A stretch of DNA of 64,000 nt from JBJHDF01 sp050486405 (GTDB taxonomy: Bacteria > Pseudomonadota > Gammaproteobacteria > Pseudomonadales > Cellvibrionaceae): contig JBJHDF010000018.1 in the NCBI GenBank assembly GCA_050486405.1, positions 19,407-83,406 on the forward strand. The letters are read 5' to 3'. A program made the position numbers and the translations under genes. Shown piece by piece: positions 17,762 to 26,359 of this stretch. Numbering within the stretch: the stretch's first letter is position 1; every line of letters begins with the position of its first letter. Below the pieces are notes generated by a model, which was not told the DNA's origin, did no database searches, and saw only the letters and a list, made by a program, of their open reading frames with translations.

Positions 17762-18318
17762 GGTGTCAACCTCAATGAAACCAGACGGAAACGGGCCACC
17801 ACTTCCTGACTGGGATCGGCGCGTCGACGTGCCCGCACGGGCTGGAGATTTAGAGACTCCACCAACACCAGAGGCTGCTGCCCATCCAGGCTGAGCAGTG
17901 CCCTTTCCAGGGATTCCATGCTGCCTTGAGCGGTAATTTCCACACGTATCTGTTCAAAACTCTCCAGCCTGGTAGCGGGCAATATCTGGCTGCCCGTCAC
18001 TGCCATACCCGCTGCTTCCAACAGGCCTCGCGTCTGCTGCTGCATGGCGGCGGAGGTGGTTTGCGAATCTCCCGTGGGTGGGTATGTCAAGTCCATGACA
18101 TACTGGTCGGTCAGCCGCACGGCCTCACGCAATTCATCCTGGTGTTCCACCAGCCCCTTTACCCGGGCAATCCGTGGACCTAAATCCGACGCTTGAGACT
18201 TATAGGCGCTCTGCTTTGTCCAAATGGTCGTCAGCAAAAACAGCAAGCTCAGAACCACAATCAGCACAGTGGCCAGCACCAGTATTCCGGCGCGATCGGT
18301 GCGAAACCCAAAAATCAT
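17758..18318 (-). CDS. gspM: type II secretion protein M
   Basis: A 186-residue bitopic protein with one N-terminal membrane helix (~10–31, ILVLATVLIVVLSLLFLL), a helical stretch with coiled-coil character and a C-terminal ferredoxin-like domain (IRVEITAQGSMESLERALLSL). This is the usual plan of GspM proteins of the T2SSM_b type. It partners GspL in the inner-membrane platform that couples ATPase motion to pseudopilus assembly. Its start overlaps the gspL stop and its stop overlaps the gspC/N-like start by 4 bp each, so the genes are translationally coupled. Sequence conservation in this family is low, so position in the operon carries much of the call. Confidence 0.85.
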   Translation of the reverse strand: MIFGFRTDRAGILVLATVLIVVLSLLFLLTTIWTKQSAYKSQASDLGPRIARVKGLVEHQDELREAVRLTDQYVMDLTYPPTGDSQTTSAAMQQQTRGLLEAAGMAVTGSQILPATRLESFEQIRVEITAQGSMESLERALLSLDGQQPLVLVESLNLQPVRARRRADPSQEVVARFRLVSLRLTP

Positions 18319-19436
18319 GGTGCCACCTCTTCAACTTCCGGCTCCTGGGTTTCAGGCTCCTCGACCTCGGACTCCTGCGGCACAACAGGCTCGGCGATGG
18401 GTTCGATAACGTGCGTTTCCTCCACCACCTCGGGTATTTCCACTGGTTCGGGCGCCACCCGTTCAGCCGAAGCAGTCATCTCCAGAGCAAAACTTTCGGC
18501 GCCGCTACGCTGGCGGCGAATTGCCGAAGAGGCACGCACGTCCGTATACCACCCTCGGGTAGACAACTCCTGCATCAGCGCAGCGGCGTTGTTCGCCTCA
18601 CCTTGAATTCTCAATCGATCGCCGCGCAATTCAAACTGGCTCAACCAAGCATCATCACCAAGCAGCGATGTCAACCGCACCAGTTCACGGTACGGCTGTC
18701 CCGATGCGGCCAGTTCGGCTTTTATGTCGTTCAAGCGTTGCTCGCTGGCGGTTAATTGACTGCGCAGACGAATTGCCTCGCCGGCTTCGCGACGGGTTTC
18801 TTCATACAGACTTTCGTAAGCCTGCAGTTGAGCGTAACGCACCGCCATGGGTGCACTCAAGATGGCCAGCATAAGCAGCAGGCCGTACACAGTGTAAAAC
18901 CCCAGGCGGCGCAAACGTCGGCGGTAGCGTTGGTAGCGACGTGCTTCGCCGAAACCTTCGATCACTAGCAACTGTTCATCTACTTGCGCCCAAACTTCGG
19001 TGTGCTCGGCGCCCAGCTCTCCGAGCCGTTCGCGCAGGTAGCTCAACACAGCACTGCGTGAAACAATCACCAGGCATATATGCAACTGCTTGTTCGCCCT
19101 GGCGCCGATACGCCAGCCGTAGCAGGTATCGTCTTCGGGAAAGGGGCTGTTGGCGCGAACTTCAAGCGCCAATACCGACAACAGGTCCGCCTCTACGGCT
19201 TCGGGCAGTTTTAGCCAGCGCGCCAATACCAGGTCATCGGGCAACACTTGGGCGCTGGCGCCGTGAGCGGGCACAGGCTCGGAATCGGGAAAATTGACCC
19301 GCACCGGCTCATCCAGCAGACGACGCAACCGGGAGTCCTGCCCCCAGAAAAGCTCCCCCCAACCGGCCCGCCAGAGGCCAGCCAGGCCCCGCAGGTCGTA
19401 ACCAAACAATTGCCAATTATGGCTACCTGTCGCCAT
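18315..19436 (-). CDS. gspL: type II secretion protein L (PilN-like)
   Basis: With the ATG at 19436 the protein has 373 residues; an alternative ATG lies 12 bp upstream. The cytoplasmic half (~1–175) has the reduced actin-like fold of GspL (VLARWLKLPEAVEADLLSVL, SPFPEDDTCYGW) and would bind GspE. A membrane helix at ~180–198 is followed by a coiled coil and a PilN/GspL periplasmic ferredoxin-like domain (LRGDRLRIQGEANNAAALMQ). The last ~50 residues are an acidic Pro/Glu tail rich in EPE and EVEE repeats, unusual for the family. The gene overlaps gspK by 14 bp and gspM by 4 bp. Confidence 0.86.
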   Translation of the reverse strand: MATGSHNWQLFGYDLRGLAGLWRAGWGELFWGQDSRLRRLLDEPVRVNFPDSEPVPAHGASAQVLPDDLVLARWLKLPEAVEADLLSVLALEVRANSPFPEDDTCYGWRIGARANKQLHICLVIVSRSAVLSYLRERLGELGAEHTEVWAQVDEQLLVIEGFGEARRYQRYRRRLRRLGFYTVYGLLLMLAILSAPMAVRYAQLQAYESLYEETRREAGEAIRLRSQLTASEQRLNDIKAELAASGQPYRELVRLTSLLGDDAWLSQFELRGDRLRIQGEANNAAALMQELSTRGWYTDVRASSAIRRQRSGAESFALEMTASAERVAPEPVEIPEVVEETHVIEPIAEPVVPQESEVEEPETQEPEVEEVAP

Positions 19437-20352
19437 ACCCCCCCTCATGGGCAATAAATTCTACAGATTCTACCCGTTGCACCGGCTCGGTGCGAGTAAC
19501 CCGCCAGGGTAAACCATCGCGCGCCCGCACAGTCACATCCACCCAACGCCGCCGCTGCAGAACCTTACCATCTGGCATGGCTACCTGTGCATCCACCCGC
19601 AACCGACGAAGGGTACCCCCACCGATCAAATGCTCCTGCAGCAGGCCCTCGTACCCCACCAACCCATCGAAAGACTCCTGCTCGCGCTCCAGCTCAATGG
19701 CCCGGGCCAGTTCCGTATCACCTGCTGCCAGAAACACCAGCACGGGGCCTGGGGCCGACATGGGGTCCACACCACGGCGCTGTCCGTCACCGGCGTGGAC
19801 TATTTCCGCCACCCGCTGATAGACAGTCCGAGACACTCCCAGCACCTGCAGCAGGTCCTCGCGCTCCATAAAAAAGTCGTGGCGCGGACCGTGGGGCAAG
19901 CCCGCCGCCAAGTACTCATCGGTATCCACAGCCTCTTCGACGCCGTAAGTGCGCCACGCAATTATCCGCTCCGCCAGCAGCCGGGCCCGCTCCTCATCCA
20001 GACCGGCCCCATAGACAAACAGATCCGTCAGCAGCACTTCACCGGCGCCATTCAGGTCCACCAGACCGGACGTCGGCACGGCATGCACGGTAACGGTTTT
20101 TTCGCCAATAATATAGGTACCGGAAAAAATTCCCCGCTCTGGGTAGTCGCCGGCCGCTCGCGCCTCCAGCAAATCACGCAGTAGCAGCAGACTGGCGCCA
20201 TCGCCAGCGGCGGCGGCCTGAGCGGCCTGCAACTGCCACCGGGTCATACTGACATCCATGCGCGCCTTGGCCACTATACCGCCAACCAGCAACAACATGG
20301 CGGCCACAAACCACAGCAGCATGGCCAAGGCCACTCCGCGCTGGCGTCTCAT
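19423..20352 (-). CDS. gspK: type II secretion minor pseudopilin K
   Basis: A 309-residue minor pseudopilin. The basic leader MRRQRG is followed by a class III hydrophobic helix (ALAMLLWFVAAMLLLVGGIV) cleaved by prepilin peptidase. GspK characteristically lacks Glu at position +5, as seen here. The large globular domain contains VDLNGAGEVLLTDLF and EYLAAGLPHGPR, helix-hairpin-helix-like segments of the T2SSK family. It probably caps the pseudopilus tip with GspI and GspJ. It overlaps gspJ by 4 bp upstream and gspL downstream. No prepilin peptidase gene (gspO/pilD) is present in the window, so processing must depend on an enzyme encoded elsewhere. Confidence 0.92.
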   Translation of the reverse strand: MRRQRGVALAMLLWFVAAMLLLVGGIVAKARMDVSMTRWQLQAAQAAAAGDGASLLLLRDLLEARAAGDYPERGIFSGTYIIGEKTVTVHAVPTSGLVDLNGAGEVLLTDLFVYGAGLDEERARLLAERIIAWRTYGVEEAVDTDEYLAAGLPHGPRHDFFMEREDLLQVLGVSRTVYQRVAEIVHAGDGQRRGVDPMSAPGPVLVFLAAGDTELARAIELEREQESFDGLVGYEGLLQEHLIGGGTLRRLRVDAQVAMPDGKVLQRRRWVDVTVRARDGLPWRVTRTEPVQRVESVEFIAHEGGYGDR

Positions 20353-20954
20353 CGGCGGTCACCTCCGCTCAACGCCAGTATCAATGGCGGCCAGGGGCGA
20401 TCGTTACTGCGCAAATCAACACGGATATGGGTGGGTGCCTCTGCCGCCATGGGCCATTCCGTCACCCACTCGGCCTCGACCCATTGGCTTTCGGGAGGCG
20501 CCCGATACGTGATCTCCAGGGCCTCGATATTGTCCGCCAACAAATGGTATTCCAGTTCATCCCAGACCGGTTCTTCCCGGGGCGACCGGTAGCCATCGAG
20601 CTGTATGCGCAACTCGCCCCCCTCCGACCAGGACAAGCGATGCACATGCAGCCCGCCCCACCCGGCCTGGGTGGGCGACACCCAAACCAGATCCGTGGCG
20701 GTACCATAGAAAAAGATGCCCGTGAGTTCATCGGGCACGGCGCGGCGCACCGGCACAAATTGCCCCAGGGTGCGCTTGAAGTAGGCCATCACCAACCGCT
20801 TCTCATCGACCTGGTCAGACACATCGTCCAGGCGCGCTTGCGTATTCCCAAGGGTTCTGATGGCAGCCAGCGTGGCCACCACCAACATGGACAAGAGCGC
20901 CAGGGAGACCATCATCTCCACCAGCGTAAAACCACGATGCCGGGCAAGACTCAC
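20349..20954 (-). CDS. gspJ: type II secretion minor pseudopilin J
   Basis: A 201-residue minor pseudopilin. The short leader MSLARHRG precedes the processing site G|FTLVEMMVSLALLSML, with Glu at +5. The globular part (TGIFFYGTATDLVWVS, YHLLADNIEALEITYR) follows the GspJ pattern. It joins GspI and GspK in the tip complex of the periplasmic pseudopilus. It overlaps gspI by 4 bp at its start and gspK by 4 bp at its end. Length and position fit the family well. Confidence 0.93.
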   Translation of the reverse strand: MSLARHRGFTLVEMMVSLALLSMLVVATLAAIRTLGNTQARLDDVSDQVDEKRLVMAYFKRTLGQFVPVRRAVPDELTGIFFYGTATDLVWVSPTQAGWGGLHVHRLSWSEGGELRIQLDGYRSPREEPVWDELEYHLLADNIEALEITYRAPPESQWVEAEWVTEWPMAAEAPTHIRVDLRSNDRPWPPLILALSGGDRR

Positions 20955-21337
20955 TGCGCTGACCCCGCCACCACCGAGTGCAACGTCAAACTGCGTCGCC
21001 CCAGTACGCTGCGCCAGGAGACGGTCACCTCAATGGCGTGCAAGGGCGCCAGCGACAGCTCTGCGGCGTCCTCAAGCGGAAAGGAGGACACTTCCCAGTG
21101 GAAGCGTCCGTCGAACTCACCGCTTACATGTGAGCCAGACTCCGGCACCACACTGTGTTCCGCCAGCAGGGACTCCGCCAGCGTAACGGCGTAGCTGTAC
21201 TGCTCCCCGGCCTGTACCAGACGAACACTGGAGCCGGCCGCTTGATAGATGGCACCCAACACCATGGCCATAATGGCCATGGCCACGAGTATTTCCAGCA
21301 GCGAAAAGCCCCGCTGCGCCGGCCCTAACCGCCCCAC
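20951..21337 (-). CDS. gspI: type II secretion minor pseudopilin I
   Basis: The GTG at 21337, two bases after the gspH stop, gives a 128-residue protein with a short leader (MGRLGPAQRG) and the processing site G|FSLLEILVAMAIMAMVLG; a longer frame reaches 21397 inside gspH and would give an untypical leader. Glu at +5 is present. The globular domain includes YAVTLAESLLAEHSV, the conserved helix after the pilin stem, and ends in a beta sheet (IEVTVSWRSVLGRRSL). GspI is the core of the tip trimer with J and K. Its stop overlaps gspJ by 4 bp. The identity is firm; the start is a judgement. Confidence 0.88.
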   Translation of the reverse strand: MGRLGPAQRGFSLLEILVAMAIMAMVLGAIYQAAGSSVRLVQAGEQYSYAVTLAESLLAEHSVVPESGSHVSGEFDGRFHWEVSSFPLEDAAELSLAPLHAIEVTVSWRSVLGRRSLTLHSVVAGSAQ

Positions 21338-21339
21338 AG

Positions 21340-21843
21340 TCAGAGCCCCACGCCAAAGTCGTCCGGCGGCTCCTGGGTGATGCGACCCAGCAACCAATCC
21401 ACCCGCAACCTCACCCCGGCACCCGAAGGCCGCAGAAGGGTGACACTACCGCCACTGGCACTGCCATCCGGGTAAAACCGAATCACTGCCAAGTCGTCGC
21501 TATCACTCAGATCCCGGGCGTAGATCACGTCCAGTTCCAGCTTGTCCGGCAGGCTCTTTCCCTCCGGAGCGTTGAGACCAAAGGTTTTGTCGGATAACGA
21601 CAGCATAAAGTCCACCGGGCTCCCGCTGGTCACCGCGCGATAACGCGCTGCCGCCAGACTGGTTGTGACTTCGCGCACCGCATCGCGGTAGCTCATGGCG
21701 TCGTACAAACGCATACCCATGGGTACCGACATGCCGATAAGCAGTGCCGAGAGTGCAAACACCACCATCAGTTCCAGCAACGTAAAGCCTCCCGACCGGC
21801 TGGACAGGGGCAGGCGGCGCGCAGGCAACGCGCAAGAACTCAC
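21340..21843 (-). CDS. gspH: type II secretion minor pseudopilin H
   Basis: The processing site G|FTLLELMVVFALSALLIG and a beta-rich GspT/FimT-like domain (YRAVTSGSPVDFMLSLSD, RFYPDGSASGGSVTLL) identify GspH. A GTG at 21843, 25 bp after the gspG stop, gives 167 residues with a leader of about 22 residues. A TTG 15 bp further on would give a leader nearer the usual length. The open frame continues far upstream within gspG but with no pilin-like coding there. GspH joins the pseudopilus shaft to the I-J-K tip. The product is secure; the exact start is not. Confidence 0.85.
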   Translation of the reverse strand: MSSCALPARRLPLSSRSGGFTLLELMVVFALSALLIGMSVPMGMRLYDAMSYRDAVREVTTSLAAARYRAVTSGSPVDFMLSLSDKTFGLNAPEGKSLPDKLELDVIYARDLSDSDDLAVIRFYPDGSASGGSVTLLRPSGAGVRLRVDWLLGRITQEPPDDFGVGL

Positions 21844-21868
21844 AGACGGGCGCCGAAAGGCGACAGGA

Positions 21869-22297
21869 CTAGTCCCAGTTGGTAACTTCGGCGTCTTCAC
21901 CGGTACCACCGGGCGAACCGTCTCGACCCAGGGAGTAGATATCAAAAGCGCCGTGTTCACCCGGATAACGGTAGTGGTAGTCGCGGCCCCAAGGGTCCTG
22001 GGGGATACCACGGCGCATGTAGGGGCCATTCCAGCCAGATGCATTGCCGGGGTCGCGCACCAGCGCCTCCAGACCCTCATCGCTGGTGGGGAAACGCCCC
22101 ACATCCAGCATAAAGGTTTCCACCCCCGCCTCCAGGTCGCGGATCTGCACCAGCGCGGTCTGACTCTTGGCGCCACCCAAGCGGTTGAGCACCTGGGGAC
22201 CCACCAGTCCAGCCAGCAGGGTAATGATGGCCAATACCACCAGCAGTTCAATCAGGGTGAAGCCCCGCTGGGGCTTTCTCAGAGCTAACAGGGACAC
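21869..22297 (-). CDS. gspG: type II secretion major pseudopilin G
   Basis: The GTG at 22297 has GAGG 8–12 bp upstream and gives 142 residues, the usual size; another GTG overlapping the gspF stop (22372) would add 25 residues. The leader ends QRG|FTLIELLVVLAIITLLAGL with Glu at +5. Conserved features of the mature protein include FMLDVGRFPTSDEGLEAL, NGPYMRRGIPQDPWG and the C-terminal calcium-site loop region SLGRDGSPGG. GspG polymerises into the pseudopilus that pushes substrates through GspD. Its high expression relative to the other genes would fit its own ribosome-binding site, but no separate promoter was found. Confidence 0.93.
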   Translation of the reverse strand: MSLLALRKPQRGFTLIELLVVLAIITLLAGLVGPQVLNRLGGAKSQTALVQIRDLEAGVETFMLDVGRFPTSDEGLEALVRDPGNASGWNGPYMRRGIPQDPWGRDYHYRYPGEHGAFDIYSLGRDGSPGGTGEDAEVTNWD

Positions 22298-22371
22298 GGT
22301 CAATTGCCTCACAAAGGAAAAAATAACGGGCCGCGCCTTGGGCGCCAGCCGTGAATACTTCACGCAATCCA

Positions 22372-23613
22372 CTAGATTGCCAAGTCGTTCACCGACAGAA
22401 TGCCCATCAAAATAGCGATAATTATCAGCGCAATAACGCCGGCCATGGAGAGTATCAATACAGGCTCAAGCAAAGTCAAACTACGTTTGATACCGGCTTT
22501 GACCTCGTTATCGTACACCTTGGCCAACTCCAGCATCATCTCGTCCAGTTGCCCGGATTCCTCGCCAACCCGGATGATCTGCACCATCATTGGCGAGAAG
22601 GTTTTGGCCTCTTCCAGCGCCACGGAAATGCGACCACCCTGCTTGACCGTAGGCGCCAGCCCACTCAGCGCCGCCTGAACGTGAACGTTGGACACGGTAC
22701 CAGATGCGATGGACAACGACTGCAACAAAGACACGCCGTTCTTCAGCAAAGTTCCCATGGTGCGGGCAAAGCGCGCCACTTCGTACTTGAACACCACAGT
22801 ACCCAACAATGGCAGACGCAGCAGGCGGCTATCCAGCCAGGCCTTGCCTTCGGGCTGGGCCAACCAGCGCCGCGCAAGCCAGACCGCCAGTGCGGCGAGA
22901 ATAATCAGCACCCAACCCCAGCTTTTCAAGCCTTCGCCCACGGCGATCACACCCCGGGTGAGCAGTGGCAGGCCATCGCCCAGATCGGCAAACAGGGCCT
23001 CAAACTGCGGTACCACATAGCCCAGCATCACAAAAATGGACAGCACCGCCACCACCACCAGAATGGCCGGGTAAATCAGCGCGGATATCACGCTCGAGCG
23101 CACTTCCTTGGCGCTCTCCAGGTACTCCGCCAGTCTCGCCAGCACCTCGGACAGGCGACCGCTGGCCTCACCGGAGCGCACCATACTGATATAAAAGCCG
23201 CCGAACAGATCCTGGTAGGGCTCCATGGCCTGGCTCAAACCCTTGCCGCCCTTGACCGTGCGCAGCAAATCTTCGAGCATCTCCCGGGACTGATCCTGGG
23301 GGCTCATATCGATCAGCACCTTCAGCGCCCGGTCGATGGGCAGACCGGCGCGCAGCAGTACCGACAGTTCGCTGGTGATGGATAGTACCTGATCCCGGGT
23401 GGTGCGCTTGCCGCTGCCTTTTTTGGAGGACTGGAGACCAGCGCCGCCAGTGAGAGGCACGGCCGCTGCCGCAGCGCTGGCGGGCACCAGGTTGATGGGC
23501 GTCAGGCCCTGGGCGCGCAATTGCCGCGCTGCCAGGTCCAGGCTGGCCACACTGACCCGGCCCCGGGCGATGCTGCCATCGCGGCGGGCAGCCTTGTATT
23601 CGAATTCGGCCAT
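22372..23613 (-). CDS. gspF: type II secretion inner-membrane platform protein F
   Basis: A 413-residue polytopic protein. It starts MAEFEYKAARRDG, the standard GspF N-terminus, and has two T2SSF cytoplasmic domains (~70–200 and ~275–400) separated by membrane helices, with a final helix pair (VLILSMAGVIALIIIAILMG). FYISMVRSGEASGRL and IIRVGEESGQLDEM are the paired conserved motifs of the two repeats. It is the core of the assembly platform and contacts GspE and GspL. It begins two bases after the gspE stop, so it is coupled to it. Confidence 0.96.
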   Translation of the reverse strand: MAEFEYKAARRDGSIARGRVSVASLDLAARQLRAQGLTPINLVPASAAAAAVPLTGGAGLQSSKKGSGKRTTRDQVLSITSELSVLLRAGLPIDRALKVLIDMSPQDQSREMLEDLLRTVKGGKGLSQAMEPYQDLFGGFYISMVRSGEASGRLSEVLARLAEYLESAKEVRSSVISALIYPAILVVVAVLSIFVMLGYVVPQFEALFADLGDGLPLLTRGVIAVGEGLKSWGWVLIILAALAVWLARRWLAQPEGKAWLDSRLLRLPLLGTVVFKYEVARFARTMGTLLKNGVSLLQSLSIASGTVSNVHVQAALSGLAPTVKQGGRISVALEEAKTFSPMMVQIIRVGEESGQLDEMMLELAKVYDNEVKAGIKRSLTLLEPVLILSMAGVIALIIIAILMGILSVNDLAI

Positions 23614-23615
23614 GC

Positions 23616-25334
23616 TCAGCTAACCTCGGACACCAGCCGGGACTCGGCGGCAAGTTCCTCGTTTTGATCCTGAGTGACGCGCAGGAGTTCCTCCAGTGAC
23701 GTTTCGCCGTTTACCACCTTGCGCAGGCCGTCCTCGTAGAGCGTGTACATACCCCGCTTGCGGGCCAGCTCGTGCAGGTCCCGGGCGTCGGCTCCGGCCA
23801 GTATGGCCCGGTGCATTTCACCGTCCAGGGTAAACAGTTCGTGGATGGCGGTGCGCCCGCGGTAGCCACTTTGCTTGCAGGCATCACAGCCGGCGGCGCG
23901 GTAGATGCGCGTCTGCCCCTCGGGCATAAACTGTTTCAACCCGGCCTTGGCCAGCGCCTCAGGCGCCAGATCCACCGGTTCGCGACAATGGCCACACAGC
24001 TTGCGCACCAGCCGCTGAGAGAGAACCCCATTGACCGCCGAAGTAATCAGGTAGCGCTCTATCCCCATGTCCTCCAGCCGGATAATGGCGCCCGCCGCGG
24101 TGTTGGTATGCAGGGTAGACAGCACCAGGTGGCCAGTGAGAGCTGACTGTACGGCAATCTGGGCAGTCTCACCGTCGCGCATTTCGCCGATCATGATGAT
24201 ATCCGGGTCCTGGCGTAAAATGGCGCGCAGGGCCCGGGCAAAGGTCAGCTCGATCTGAGGTTGCACCTGAATCTGGTTGATACCATCCAGTTGGTATTCC
24301 ACCGGGTCTTCCACGGTAACGATCTTCAGGCTACTGGAGTCCAGCCGCGCCAGGGAGGCGTAAAGAGTAGTGGTCTTACCCGACCCTGTGGGGCCAGTGA
24401 GCAGCAGTACCCCGTGAGGACGGTGCAACAAGTCAAGATAGCGCTGCAGAGTGTCTTCGGAAAACCCCATGGCACTCAAGCTGAGTTGCACGCTCTGGCG
24501 GTCCAGCACCCGCATGACAATGCTCTCGCCGTGCACCGTGGGCACTGTGGACACCCGCAGGTCCAACTCGTGGCCCTTGACCCGGGTCATGATGCGACCG
24601 TCCTGGGGCAGACGGCGTTCGGCAATGTTCATATGGGCCAGCAGTTTGATACGCGAGGCGATAGCCGGCGCCAAATGGGGCGAGGGTGGGTCCGGCATGT
24701 CCTGGATCACACCATCCACCCGGTAGCGCAGATGCAGGCCATCGTCGAAAGGCTCGATATGCACGTCCGAGGCACCCATATCCAGGGCGCGGTGAATAAT
24801 CTGGTTGACCAGGCGGATGACCGGCGCCTCACTGGCTAGATCCTTGAGGTGCTCGACAAACTCCCGATCGCCGGCAAACTGATCTTCACTGGGCAGCATG
24901 TCGCCGGCTTCGTCTTCTCCACCAGCGTATTTTCTCAGCGCCAGATTGATATCGCTTTCCAGTCCCAGCGCAATGGTCACCTGTTTGCCGGTGGCCATGG
25001 CCAGTGCCTTGCGCAGAAAGGCATCCTGGGGCACCAGGGCGGCAAAGCGCAGGCCGGTGTCATCGGCAAAGATGGGCACTGCGCTGTTGCCCAGCAGAAA
25101 CTCCTGGGACAGGCCCACCACCGGCAGGGGCTCGCCCGGGTAGTCGGCCGCCACCACCAGGGGTATATCGAGCTGCGCACTCAACGCCTGGGCCACATCC
25201 AACTCGGACACCACTCCAAGCTTGACCAATACCTGGCCGAAAAGGCCACCCATCTCTGTTTGGGCCACCAGGGTGCGCTCCAGGTCGCGCCCACTGATTT
25301 TGCCCTGTTCGATAAGGAGTTCGCCCAATTTCAT
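23616..25334 (-). CDS. gspE: type II secretion assembly ATPase
   Basis: A 572-residue hexameric ATPase that drives pseudopilus assembly. An N1E-like domain fills ~1–130 and the catalytic core follows ~160–550. Visible motifs are Walker A GPTGSGKT (314–321), the Asp box (VTVEDPVEYQ), Walker B RQDPDIIMIGEMRD (374–387) and the His box HLVLSTLHTN. Four cysteines (447, 450, 483, 486) form the zinc module of GspE-type enzymes. The gene follows the ppiC-like gene by 20 bp and precedes gspF by 2 bp. It is the first secretion gene proper of the operon, as in the Xanthomonas xps order. Confidence 0.96.
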   Translation of the reverse strand: MKLGELLIEQGKISGRDLERTLVAQTEMGGLFGQVLVKLGVVSELDVAQALSAQLDIPLVVAADYPGEPLPVVGLSQEFLLGNSAVPIFADDTGLRFAALVPQDAFLRKALAMATGKQVTIALGLESDINLALRKYAGGEDEAGDMLPSEDQFAGDREFVEHLKDLASEAPVIRLVNQIIHRALDMGASDVHIEPFDDGLHLRYRVDGVIQDMPDPPSPHLAPAIASRIKLLAHMNIAERRLPQDGRIMTRVKGHELDLRVSTVPTVHGESIVMRVLDRQSVQLSLSAMGFSEDTLQRYLDLLHRPHGVLLLTGPTGSGKTTTLYASLARLDSSSLKIVTVEDPVEYQLDGINQIQVQPQIELTFARALRAILRQDPDIIMIGEMRDGETAQIAVQSALTGHLVLSTLHTNTAAGAIIRLEDMGIERYLITSAVNGVLSQRLVRKLCGHCREPVDLAPEALAKAGLKQFMPEGQTRIYRAAGCDACKQSGYRGRTAIHELFTLDGEMHRAILAGADARDLHELARKRGMYTLYEDGLRKVVNGETSLEELLRVTQDQNEELAAESRLVSEVS

Positions 25335-25354
25335 AGTGTTGGCCCGGAGGGTTG

Positions 25355-26278
25355 TTACTCCTGTTGCAATTCACTCTGGCGCTGCCGAATCAGCTTCACC
25401 AGCAGCTCCTCGTCCACCTCATAGTCTACCGAGCGGGCAGCGGTGGTGTGCCGGCTGCGAACCCGGCTGGCCAGAGGCTGCTGTAGATCCTGGACCAGGA
25501 CTTCCTTGACTTCGCTGAAGTCCCGTCGCCCTGCGGGTTTACGCTCGTGAAACTGAATCAAATGGTAGCCAAAGCGTGTCTGCACCGGCTCGCTCAGTTG
25601 CCCGGGCTGCTCCAGAGCAAAGGCGGCTTCAGCAAAGGGCGGTACCATCTGGCGGCGCTCGAAAAAGCCGAGATCACCACCGTTTTGGCCTGCCGACGGG
25701 TCCTCGGAATACTCTCTTGCCAACTCGCTCAAGGACTCACCCTCCTGTAGCCGCCGCAACAGGGCCTGGGCCAGCTCCAGCGCTTCTTCCTCGCTGCGCT
25801 CCTGAGTGGAAATCAGAATGTGTGAGACACGTACCTGCTCGGCAGTGCGAAAGCGATTGGGGTGGGCGATATATTCCTCCCGCGCCGCGGCCTCCCAGTC
25901 GGTGTTGGCCATTATCTCCGCGACTTCCAGCGCCTGCAGGCGGCGAAACAACAGGCGGTCCCTGTGCAACTCCAGCTCCCACTTAAGCTGATCGTCCAGC
26001 TCCACGCCCTGCTCCAGAGCCCGCTGCGCCAGCACCCGAATGCTCATCAGATTTTCCAGCGCCTGCGCCAGGCCGCGCTCACTGGTCAACGCCTCCGGTT
26101 CATTACCGGCGTCCAGCCGCTCCTGAATATAGTGATGGAAGTCAGCCACTGTGATCACCACATCACCCGCCGTAAGCAACACCCTGTCGCCATCGGCGGA
26201 CTTACCTGTTGCGGCAGCAAAGGTTGTGGCTGACAGCAATATCGCTGCCGACAGCAGATATCCGAATTTCGCCAGCAT
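25355..26278 (-). CDS. exported PpiC-type (parvulin) peptidyl-prolyl isomerase
   Basis: A 307-residue periplasmic protein with a cleavable signal peptide (ending TFAAATG, ~24 residues). Residues ~60–130 form a SurA-like helical chaperone part. Residues ~145–250 form a rotamase domain with VSHILISTQERS, the conserved FAE-type block FAEAAFALEQPGQLSEPV and TRFGYHLIQF. A SurA proper is encoded elsewhere in the window, so this is a second, specialised copy. It starts with AGAGGT before the ATG and heads the type II secretion operon, 20 bp before gspE. The placement suggests it folds pseudopilins, the secretin or secreted substrates; that link is inference. Confidence 0.9.
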   Translation of the reverse strand: MLAKFGYLLSAAILLSATTFAAATGKSADGDRVLLTAGDVVITVADFHHYIQERLDAGNEPEALTSERGLAQALENLMSIRVLAQRALEQGVELDDQLKWELELHRDRLLFRRLQALEVAEIMANTDWEAAAREEYIAHPNRFRTAEQVRVSHILISTQERSEEEALELAQALLRRLQEGESLSELAREYSEDPSAGQNGGDLGFFERRQMVPPFAEAAFALEQPGQLSEPVQTRFGYHLIQFHERKPAGRRDFSEVKEVLVQDLQQPLASRVRSRHTTAARSVDYEVDEELLVKLIRQRQSELQQE

Positions 26279-26307
26279 GGTTACCTCTTGGACAGATATA
26301 TAGACAA

Positions 26308-26335
26308 GGGGGCCACATCTTACGATATGACCCCC
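26308..26335 (-). terminator. hairpin between the exported-repeat gene and the secretion operon
   Basis: On the minus strand GGGGG pairs with CCCCC around an imperfect inner stem (TCATATC/GATGTGG), followed by TTGTCT. It lies 24 bp after the stop of the exported-repeat protein gene and 30 bp before the ppiC-like gene. The U-run is poor, so termination may be partial. A weak promoter (TTGTAA, 18 bp, TAAGAT) overlaps the same stretch. Confidence 0.55.
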
Positions 26336-26359
26336 AAAGGTTACAACGAGTGCTGCGGC

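Noticed and set aside
21844..22251. Long N-terminal extension of gspH through gspG
   Set aside because: The extension overlaps gspG completely and has Trp/Arg-rich out-of-frame composition; pseudopilins have short leaders.
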